A stretch of DNA of 8,380 nt from Nitrospirota bacterium. GTDB taxonomy: Bacteria > Nitrospirota > RBG-16-64-22 > JACRHK01. Positions 1 through 5,092 of the stretch are shown here, piece after piece. Location of the stretch: NCBI GenBank assembly GCA_016217625.1, contig JACRHK010000269.1, forward strand, positions 1 to 8,380. Reading direction: 5' to 3'. The first letter of the stretch is position 1; every line of letters starts with the position of its first letter. The notes under the pieces are model-generated. The model was not told the DNA's origin and did not search any database. It saw only the letters and a program-made list of their open reading frames with translations. The position numbers and the translations under genes are program-made.

Positions 1-7
1 GGTAAAT

Positions 8-100
8 ATCGACTCATTGCTTATTGACTTATTGACGCATTGACTCATTGACTTATTGACGCATTGACGCATTGACGCATTGACGCATTGACTTATTGAC
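8..100. repeat. Octamer tandem array ATTGACNN (12 units)
   Basis: Twelve head-to-tail units of ATTGACNN, where NN is GC, TT or TC. One unit is shortened to 7 bp (16-22), and the first (8-15) and last (95-100) are imperfect or partial. The array may continue beyond the left edge. Read on the minus strand it is GTCAATNN, and it begins inside the cyclase gene on its right: the minus-strand stop TAA (95-93) and the two codons before it (Ser, Gln) lie in repeat sequence or at its border. The same octamer recurs at 2180-2305. No open frame or RNA gene is supported within it. Confidence 0.95.
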
Positions 101-2168
101 TATACACCGTCACACGGTTCTTCCCCGCCGCCTTGGCCGCGTACAGCGACCGATCCGCATTGCTGATCAGATCCGTCAGCGAGGAGGAGTCGGCCGGGAA
201 GGACGCCAACCCCACGCTCACCGTCATCCTTCCCGAGGGCTGGGTCTCCTCGTGCGGGACGAACGCCCGTTCCATCTCCTGCCGGAGCCGCTCGGCGATA
301 ATCCGGGCGTCCTCTTTCTGCGTCGCGGGGAGGATGACGGCGAACTCATCCCCGCCGTAGCGGGCGACGACATCGATGTTCCGCACCACCGAACGAATGC
401 ACCCACCCGTGATGTGGAGGGCCTCGTCGCCCGCCAAGTGCCCGTGGGTATCGTTGTACGGCTTGAAATCATCGATATCGATCATCAAGAGAGACACGGC
501 GTGACCGTGCCGCCTCGACCGGTCGATCTCCTCCGTCAGGCGCTCCTCGAAGTACCGGCGGTTGAGCAGCTCCGTCAGCGGATCGGTAATCGAGATCTGC
601 AACAGCTCCTTGGAGCGCTCGGACAGACGCGTGCGCTCGAGCGCGACCGTGGCGTACAGGGCGAAAGACGTCAACAGCTGGAGGTCGTTCTCATAGAACA
701 CCTCTCCGGTGATCTTGTCGGACACGTTCAGCACGCCGATGACCCGGTCGCCGACCCGCAAGGGAAGGCACATGAACGATTTGGTCCGGTAGCGCGGCCG
801 GTTTTTCTGCTGGAGCCGCGAGTTGTTCTCGATATCCTTGACCACCAGCGGCTCCCCGCTCCGGAACACTTTCCCCGCAATCCCTTCCCCGGGGCGGATC
901 CGGAACCGGCTGATAATCCGCTCGTGCAGCCCCTTCGCGGCTTTGACCGACAAGCCCTCGAGACCCTCGTCATAGAGCATCAAGGACCCCTTCTCGACCA
1001 TCAAGAGCTCCGTCGATTTTTCCAGGATCACCTGACACAGCTCGTCCGGATCCTGCGTGCCCGCCACCACCCGGTTGATCTCCATCAGGATCGTCTGCTC
1101 CCGCGTCATGCGGCCGACCTGCTGGCGGATGGTCGCGTTCTCCACCGCTTGCGACACCTGATGGCAGAAGCCGGCGAGGAGACGGACCTCCTCGGGATCC
1201 AGATCCGTGTTGAATACATTCACGATGCCGAGCAGGGTCTGCCCGTACAGGAGGGGGAAGGCCCACACCGAGGTCACCGTACGATCAGGCAGTCCCAGGC
1301 GCAGGAGGTCGAAGACCTCCCGGATCTGCACCGGCCGGCGCTCGGTCAGCACTCGGGCCGCCAACCCTTCGCGGGGAAGACTGGTAAAGCCGGCCACCTC
1401 CCGCTCGCGCTCCCCGAACGTCATCTGCGTCCGATAGCGCCCGTCGCGTCGGTCCAGCAACATGACAGAAGCCGTATTGACGTCGAAGATCACCCCGAGG
1501 GCGTTCAGAACGAGCGCGTAACACTCATAGGGCTCCTGGTGGAAGCTCAGCTCCCCGCTGATCTCGTAGAGGGTGTTCACCTGGCTCAACCGGGTCTTGG
1601 TGCGCTGATGGAGGGTTGCGCACCGGAGAATCTCCCCTACCGCCTGATCGAGAAACTGGGCGGTCGAACGGAGGGCCTTGCTGTCCACGATGCCGACCTG
1701 CTGCGAGACCTCAAGGATCTCTTCGCGGGTGAGACCCCATTGTGGCGCCTCATCGAGGAACCGGCTGTAGTCGGATGGCGAGGTAAAGGCGTGCCCCCCG
1801 AGGATGACGGCTTCCTCTCCCGGAACCTGGCTCACCGGCACGGCGAACGACAGGAGATGGGCGTGACACTTGTAATGCAAGGCCGCCTTCTGCCGGAGCG
1901 CCTGGTGGGGAGCTTTACCGCAATATTGACGACAACCTCCCCGCTCCGGCGAACGGGGAGTCAGCAGGCGACAGATCGGGCTCTCCCGACTGGGCAACAC
2001 AACCGGGTCCGTCCAGACCAGGCCCCCCGGCCGGCTCGCCGACAACAACCGGAGCGACAGCCCGGTCATGAGGGCGAGGCTATCCTGGATCCGGGACCAG
2101 CTCTCCGGCGGCTTGGTCCCCCCGAACCCCGCGAGGTTCTCCAGTCCTCCTGTCACGATGTGGTTCAT
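93..2168 (-). CDS. PocR-GAF-GAF-GGDEF sensor diguanylate cyclase
   Basis: Predicted soluble sensor enzyme of 691 residues that makes cyclic di-GMP from two GTP. Residues about 20-185 look like a PocR-type ligand-binding domain: Cys66, Cys79, Cys83 and Cys101 (in YKCHAHL) followed by FAVPV and LGG are typical of that family. Two GAF domains follow (about 195-345 and 358-512), then a GGDEF domain (about 522-691) opening with DPLTELLNRR. The catalytic motif is intact (RYGGDEF, GGDEF at 605-609). An RxxD inhibitory site (R596, D599) lies five residues before it, so product feedback is expected. No signal peptide or membrane helix is visible. The ATG at 2168 has no clear Shine-Dalgarno because repeat sequence abuts it; GTG at codon 5 is an alternative start. 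The gene is third in a leftward run, 127 bp after the TPR gene, and could be co-transcribed. Its stop codon is provided by the octamer array. The ligand is unknown. Confidence 0.93.
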   Translation of the reverse strand: MNHIVTGGLENLAGFGGTKPPESWSRIQDSLALMTGLSLRLLSASRPGGLVWTDPVVLPSRESPICRLLTPRSPERGGCRQYCGKAPHQALRQKAALHYKCHAHLLSFAVPVSQVPGEEAVILGGHAFTSPSDYSRFLDEAPQWGLTREEILEVSQQVGIVDSKALRSTAQFLDQAVGEILRCATLHQRTKTRLSQVNTLYEISGELSFHQEPYECYALVLNALGVIFDVNTASVMLLDRRDGRYRTQMTFGEREREVAGFTSLPREGLAARVLTERRPVQIREVFDLLRLGLPDRTVTSVWAFPLLYGQTLLGIVNVFNTDLDPEEVRLLAGFCHQVSQAVENATIRQQVGRMTREQTILMEINRVVAGTQDPDELCQVILEKSTELLMVEKGSLMLYDEGLEGLSVKAAKGLHERIISRFRIRPGEGIAGKVFRSGEPLVVKDIENNSRLQQKNRPRYRTKSFMCLPLRVGDRVIGVLNVSDKITGEVFYENDLQLLTSFALYATVALERTRLSERSKELLQISITDPLTELLNRRYFEERLTEEIDRSRRHGHAVSLLMIDIDDFKPYNDTHGHLAGDEALHITGGCIRSVVRNIDVVARYGGDEFAVILPATQKEDARIIAERLRQEMERAFVPHEETQPSGRMTVSVGLASFPADSSSLTDLISNADRSLYAAKAAGKNRVTVYSQ

Positions 2169-2179
2169 AGGATCAGTGA

Positions 2180-2305
2180 GTCAATGGGTCAATAAGTCAA
2201 TGGGTCAATAAGTCAATGGGTCAATAGGTCAATGGGTCAATGCGTCAATATTGACTTATTTGCTTATTGACTTATTGACTTATTTTCTTAATGACTTATT
2301 GACTT
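2180..2305. repeat. Inverted octamer array filling the gap between the TPR and cyclase genes
   Basis: Nine units of GTCAATNN (2180-2249, the last lacking its NN) meet seven units of ATTGACTT-like sequence (2250-2305) head to head. The junction is the perfect 12-bp palindrome GTCAATATTGAC (2244-2255). Right-hand units at 2258, 2282 and 2290 carry substitutions. The right end contributes the last residues and stop (TAA, 2298-2296) of the TPR gene. The left end almost reaches the ATG of the cyclase gene. In RNA the variable positions include possible G-U and A-U pairs, so an imperfect long hairpin is possible, but only the centre is perfectly paired and there is no U-tract typical of a terminator. 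Confidence 0.95.
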
Positions 2306-3093
2306 ACTTTGAGCCTCATGCGGACCTTTTCGGCAACCTCACGCTCGTCGGATGGAGCCATGGAAAGGTAACGCCGAAAATGCCATGCCGCCGCATCCCC
2401 ATCCCCACGCTGCTCCAGCGCCAAAGCCAGTTGAAGATGCGCGGGGGCGAACCCTTCCCGAATGCGGATCGCCTCGCGGAAGCTCTGGATGGCCTCCTCC
2501 AGCCGCCCCAACGAAAAAGAGGCAACGCCCAAGTTATGATGGGCCTCCGGGTAGTCCGGCCGCAACCGGATGGCCGCCTGGTAGGCCGCGATGGCCTCCG
2601 GCAGGCGCCCCTGCGCGCGAAGCGCCAACCCGAGGTTGTTCTGCGCCTCCGCAGAAGCGGAATCGCGCGCCAGAGCGGCTCGGAACGCCTCCTCCGCCTG
2701 CCGGAGATCACCCCCGCGATAGAAGCGGATGCCTTCAAGCAGCAGGCGTCCCGCCTCGCCCTGCGCACCCTCTTGATCTCTGATCTCTTGATCTCTCGAT
2801 CTCTGCTCCGTGGACGGCAGCGCCGGAGCCTCCTCACGCTTCTCCGTGTCCGGAGCGGCGACAAACCGGTCGCTCAGCGCAGGCAGCAACGGAGCGCGCT
2901 CCCAAGGCCCCGGCAACACCCAGATCGCAAGGCCCCCCGCGCCCAGAAGCATCCCGCCCAGCACGACCCAGAAGGCGATGGTCTGAGTCCGGCGGGATCG
3001 TTGCGAGACCAGCAGGGCCTTTTCCTGATGCGGGTCAACGGTGAGACGCCTCCGTTCCTCCACGCGCTTGAGGGCATCCCTGACAATGCTCAT
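2296..3093 (-). CDS. Membrane-anchored TPR protein with GspB-like N-terminus
   Basis: A 265-residue bitopic protein, probably the partner of the upstream ATPase. It opens with MSIVRDALKRVEERR, resembling the short cytoplasmic ALK..E motif that starts GspB/ExeB proteins. One membrane helix follows at about 38-60, then a Pro/Glu/Arg-rich linker (61-113) and four TPR units (about 116-147, 149-181, 183-215, 217-249). The TPR part is expected outside the cytoplasm, as a protein-interaction platform. It differs from classical GspB, which lacks TPRs. Start: ATG at 3093 overlaps the ATPase stop as ATGA (3093-3090), with purine-rich GGGAAGGG just upstream, so translation is coupled. The linker at 97-107 is coded by another octamer repeat, and the last residues (SQ) and the stop come from the GTCAATAA array. 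Its exact role is inferred from context; it could instead serve an exopolysaccharide or exosortase locus. Confidence 0.85.
   Translation of the reverse strand: MSIVRDALKRVEERRRLTVDPHQEKALLVSQRSRRTQTIAFWVVLGGMLLGAGGLAIWVLPGPWERAPLLPALSDRFVAAPDTEKREEAPALPSTEQRSRDQEIRDQEGAQGEAGRLLLEGIRFYRGGDLRQAEEAFRAALARDSASAEAQNNLGLALRAQGRLPEAIAAYQAAIRLRPDYPEAHHNLGVASFSLGRLEEAIQSFREAIRIREGFAPAHLQLALALEQRGDGDAAAWHFRRYLSMAPSDEREVAEKVRMRLKVSQ
2773..2803. repeat. Octamer repeat TTGATCTC inside the TPR gene
   Basis: Four units, TTGATCTC, TGATCTC (one base short), TTGATCTC and TCGATCTC; on the coding strand they read GAGATCAA. They encode the charged stretch RSRDQEIRDQE (about residues 97-107) in the linker after the membrane helix. 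The unit differs from the neighbouring ATTGACNN array but has the same 8-bp period, and one unit has likewise lost a base. Confidence 0.88.
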
Positions 3094-4832
3094 CCCTTCC
3101 CTGCCTCGCCCCCGCCCCGATGAACATCGGGGGGCAGGCCTGCCCTGCTCAACCGGGGGAGATTGTCCCCGCCGTCTTCTAAACGGGAGAGCACCGCCAA
3201 CGTGACCTCATCCAAGCGGCCTGTTCCTTCCAGGCCGGACCGGCGCTGGAAGGCGGCAAGCGCCGCTTCGGTTTGGGGTCCGAACCGCCCATCGAGCTTG
3301 CCCTGGTAAAGCCCCTGCCGGGCCAACACGGTTTGAAGTCGCATGACATCCGCGTTCGGCCGGGTAAGGTCCAGCGGCAGGCGCAGCCCCTCAAGTCCCC
3401 GCCACCAAACGATCCCCCGCTCCCCCCAGGAGGCCAAGACCCTCTCCAGCGGATAGACCAGCCGACCCCTCAGCGGATCGAAAATCTCCGCTTCCTGTTC
3501 GTCTAAGGCCACAAGCACGACCGGGCGGGGTGGCTCCCCTTCCTCCGCAAAGCCGGTGATCAGGCAGGGATAGTCCATCGCGCGGAGGAGCGGGAGACGC
3601 AAAGGGATCTCCAAGACCTGCAACCCGAACTCCCGGCCCCACCACCACGCCTCCTCAGACGACGGAGCGCGTGTCGCAATGAAAGCGGTCATCTTCTCCA
3701 ACCGGCGGGTGTCGACCTGCCATAGGCGCAGAAGGCTCAAGGCCGCCGCCACAGGCCCCTCTACCGGACGATCCGTGCGGAACGCCTCCCCCTCAACCCG
3801 CAACCCCTGCGGCTGGGCCAAGGATTGATGACTCGATGGCTGGAGGGCTGGAGGGCTGGAGGACAGATAGCTGCCCGCGAGCACACCCAGCGCCAGGAGC
3901 CCAAAACCTGCGACTGCCCACCCCATTGTTCGGACCTCGGACTTCGGACCTCGGACCTCGGACTTCGGACCTCGGACCTCGGACCTCGGACCTCGGACTT
4001 CGGACTCCCCACCCAGGGGGGCGAGGGCGTGCCATTGCAGCTCCGCGATGGCTTGTTGCACGATCTCCTGGCTGACCGCGGGGTGGCTCCTGGCAAACGC
4101 GCCCAGGAGGGCCTTATCGCAGACGAGATTAATCAGGCGCGGGACGCCGCTGCTGTACCGGTGGACCTCTCCAGTCGCTTGCGAGGTAAAGAACACCTGA
4201 TCGCCGCCCCCTGCCACGCGGATCCGATGCGCGATGTACGCGGCAGTCCCCGCTTCATCGAGAGGGGTCAGGGCATATCGGAGGGCGATCCGTTGGTTCA
4301 ACTGGCGCAGTTCCGGAAGGTCCAGCTTCTGGCGGAGCTCGAGCTGACCCACCAACACGATTTGGAGAAGCTTCTCCCGGTCCGTCTCGAGGTTCGACAG
4401 GAGCCGGACCTGCTCAAGGGCTTGGGTGGAAAGACTCTGCGCCTCATCGAGGACAAGGACCGCGTTGCCCCCCTCGGCAGAAACTTTCAAGAGGAAACGG
4501 TTCAGCTCATCGACCAGCTCCAGACGGGAAGCGCTCCGACCGGGAAGGCCGAAGTCGAGGTTGACCGCCTGGAGCAACTCGACAGTCGACAGGCAGGGGT
4601 TAAAGAGGATCGCCGAGCGAACCTTGGCGTCGAGTCGTTCCAACAGCAGACGGCAGAGGGTTGTCTTGCCCGTGCCGATCTCGCCCGTAATGGCGACAAA
4701 CCCTTTTTTCTCGCGGATTCCGTAGAGCAGGTAGGAAAGCGCTTCCTCGTGCTGCGGGCTGAGAAAGAAAAATCGGGGGTCCGGGGTCTGATTGAACGGA
4801 GATTCACGAAGGTTGAAGTAGTCCTCGTACAT
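3090..4832 (-). CDS. GspA/ExeA-like AAA+ ATPase with C39-like and peptidoglycan-binding domains
   Basis: A 580-residue membrane ATPase of the GspA/ExeA family, whose members with GspB help insert a secretin through peptidoglycan. Residues 1-270 form the cytoplasmic AAA domain, starting MYEDYFNLRESPF: Walker A GEIGTGKT (50-57), Walker B VLVLDE (D129, E130), sensor 1 region IVLVGQ, NQR (R181, finger candidate) and GVPRLIN (R232, sensor 2-like). A repeat-coded linker (277-301) precedes the single membrane helix (about 304-323). Outside, residues about 362-478 resemble the C39-peptidase-like fold of GspA with no evident catalytic Cys/His pair. Residues about 491-551 are a PG_binding_1 domain (DGRFGPQTEAAL). 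The tail (552-580) is coded by palindromic repeats. The start ATG at 4832 has AGGA (4843-4840) seven bases upstream. It is the first gene after the leftward promoter and overlaps the TPR gene by ATGA. No secretin or type II secretion genes are visible here. Confidence 0.92.
   Translation of the reverse strand: MYEDYFNLRESPFNQTPDPRFFFLSPQHEEALSYLLYGIREKKGFVAITGEIGTGKTTLCRLLLERLDAKVRSAILFNPCLSTVELLQAVNLDFGLPGRSASRLELVDELNRFLLKVSAEGGNAVLVLDEAQSLSTQALEQVRLLSNLETDREKLLQIVLVGQLELRQKLDLPELRQLNQRIALRYALTPLDEAGTAAYIAHRIRVAGGGDQVFFTSQATGEVHRYSSGVPRLINLVCDKALLGAFARSHPAVSQEIVQQAIAELQWHALAPLGGESEVRGPRSEVRGPKSEVRGPKSEVRTMGWAVAGFGLLALGVLAGSYLSSSPPALQPSSHQSLAQPQGLRVEGEAFRTDRPVEGPVAAALSLLRLWQVDTRRLEKMTAFIATRAPSSEEAWWWGREFGLQVLEIPLRLPLLRAMDYPCLITGFAEEGEPPRPVVLVALDEQEAEIFDPLRGRLVYPLERVLASWGERGIVWWRGLEGLRLPLDLTRPNADVMRLQTVLARQGLYQGKLDGRFGPQTEAALAAFQRRSGLEGTGRLDEVTLAVLSRLEDGGDNLPRLSRAGLPPDVHRGGGEAGKG
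3115..3145. repeat. Compound palindrome at the 3' end of the ATPase gene
   Basis: Two abutting, one-base-overlapping palindromes: CCCCGATGAACATCGGGG (3115-3132; arms of 7-8 bp around a very small loop) and the perfect 14-bp GGGCAGGCCTGCCC (3132-3145). They are read through as part of the tail after the peptidoglycan-binding domain (AGLPPDVHRGG), which suggests the tail was added by insertion. The first palindrome has a near-identical copy at 5075-5092. In mRNA the hairpin would lie about 20 bases before the TPR start codon. Confidence 0.85.
3838..3861. repeat. Octamer repeat GGCTGGAG x3 inside the ATPase gene
   Basis: Three perfect units of GGCTGGAG (CTCCAGCC on the coding strand), encoding the Pro/Ser-rich stretch immediately after the membrane helix (SPPALQPSS). 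With the heptamer array at 3930-4006 it brackets the 68-bp segment that codes for the helix. Eight bases per unit means one unit gained or lost breaks the frame. Confidence 0.9.
3930..4006. repeat. Heptamer array TCGGACC/T x11 inside the ATPase gene
   Basis: Eleven uninterrupted 7-bp units, each TCGGACC or TCGGACT (GGTCCGA/AGTCCGA on the coding strand). Three units make 21 bp, so the protein carries a 7-residue repeat, SEVRGPR/K, at residues 277-301 between the AAA domain and the membrane helix. The array has no stop in any frame on either strand. Because 7 is not a multiple of 3, changes of one or two units shift the frame. Confidence 0.97.
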
Positions 4833-4848
4833 AGCGCCGTCCTAAGAA

Positions 4849-4930
4849 GTCCATGGTCCAAAGTCCCTGCCTGTCCGGCAGGCAGGCAAGGTCCTATGCT
4901 GGAAGCAACCTCGGACGTGGGACATCGGAC
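4849..4930. repeat. Inverted GTCC heptamers around a GC-rich hairpin in the ATPase leader
   Basis: Three plus-strand heptamers GTCCNNN (4849-4869: GTCCATG, GTCCAAA, GTCCCTG) face three in the opposite orientation NNNGGAC (4910-4930: CTCGGAC, GTGGGAC, ATCGGAC). Between them is the hairpin CCTGCCTG-TCCGG-CAGGCAGG (4866-4886, 8-bp stem, 5-base loop). The opposing heptamers share the GTCCGAN core of the coding array at 3930-4006. The segment lies in the predicted 5' leader of the ATPase mRNA; the hairpin ends about 23 bases before its Shine-Dalgarno, so an effect on translation is possible but unproven. Confidence 0.85.
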
Positions 4931-4952
4931 AGGCAAAACCCCGCATCTATCG

Positions 4953-4979
4953 CCTGAAAATTTGGGCCTAAAATTTGGG
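4953..4979. repeat. Tandem direct repeat CCTGAAAATTTGGG / CCTAAAATTTGGG
   Basis: Two adjacent copies, 14 and 13 bp, differ by a single missing G. Each contains an AAATTT core in otherwise GC-rich DNA. They sit just downstream of the leftward -10 box and cover the predicted start of transcription (near 4975), a position where a bound protein would block RNA polymerase. An operator role is inferred, not shown. Confidence 0.7.
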
Positions 4980-4981
4980 AT

Positions 4982-5009
4982 AGTATAGCAGGGCATCGGA
5001 AAAAATCAA
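4982..5009 (-). promoter_or_regulatory. Predicted sigma70-type promoter for the leftward ATPase operon
   Basis: On the minus strand, TTGATT (5009-5004, four of six matches to TTGACA) is followed after 16 bases by TATACT (4987-4982, five of six matches to TATAAT). Transcription would start near 4975 and give a leader of about 140 bases before the ATPase ATG. It is the only good promoter I see upstream of the three leftward genes. Confidence 0.6.
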
Positions 5010-5043
5010 GGGGAGATTTCAGGCCGCACGTCCCGAAATCCTA

Positions 5044-5052
5044 TGGTATAAT
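5044..5052 (+). promoter_or_regulatory. Predicted extended -10 promoter for the rightward sensor operon
   Basis: TGGTATAAT is a perfect extended -10 element (TGn plus TATAAT at 5047-5052). No recognisable -35 box lies 16-18 bases upstream, which is common for extended -10 promoters. Transcription would start about 5058-5060. That would leave the ATG at 5062 almost leaderless and favours initiation at 5080. Confidence 0.62.
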
Positions 5053-5069
5053 AAAGCAAAAATGGCGCT

Positions 5070-5074
5070 GAGGG
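5070..5074 (+). promoter_or_regulatory. Ribosome binding site deciding the start at 5080
   Basis: GAGGG lies five bases before ATG 5080. ATG 5062 has only A-rich sequence upstream, and ATG 5101 has a weaker, badly spaced GGGG. This motif is the main reason for choosing the 5080 start. Confidence 0.6.
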
Positions 5075-5092
5075 CCCGGATGAACATCGGGG
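5075..5092. repeat. Second copy of the GATGAACATC palindromic repeat, over a start codon
   Basis: CCCGGATGAACATCGGGG matches 17 of 18 bases of the element at 3115-3132, in the same plus-strand orientation. The single difference (C to G) breaks one pair of the stem. The ATG of the rightward sensor gene (5080-5082) lies inside it, so the repeat supplies the codons for the MNIG start. A weak hairpin covering the start codon is possible in the mRNA. Confidence 0.75.

Noticed and set aside
8..100. CRISPR array
   Set aside because: The period is only 8 bp with no spacers; no cas genes are present.
96..2195. 699-codon plus-strand open frame opposite the cyclase gene
   Set aside because: Arg/His/Pro-rich translation without a recognisable domain. 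The minus strand encodes PocR, GAF and GGDEF motifs in full, so this is a shadow frame in GC-rich DNA.
2180..2249. Array of -35 boxes (each octamer contains TTGAC on the minus strand) as a promoter for the cyclase gene
   Set aside because: No TATAAT-like element lies at the right distance in or after the array, so the TTGAC matches are probably a by-product of the repeat unit.
2244..2255. Rho-independent terminator at the palindromic centre
   Set aside because: Only six perfectly paired AT-rich bases per arm, no loop and no following U-tract.
2251..3123. 290-codon plus-strand frame opposite the TPR gene
   Set aside because: Starts inside the octamer array (MTYLLIDLLTYF is repeat translation) and has no domain. 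The TPR reading on the minus strand is convincing.
3825..4988. 387-codon plus-strand frame opposite the ATPase gene
   Set aside because: Open largely because the heptamer array has no stop in any frame. No domain is visible, whereas the minus strand has Walker motifs and a full GspA layout.
5062..5079. ATG 5062 as the start of the pseudokinase gene
   Set aside because: No Shine-Dalgarno, and it lies about 10 bases after a TATAAT box, so it would be nearly leaderless. ATG 5080 has GAGGG five bases upstream. It cannot be fully excluded.
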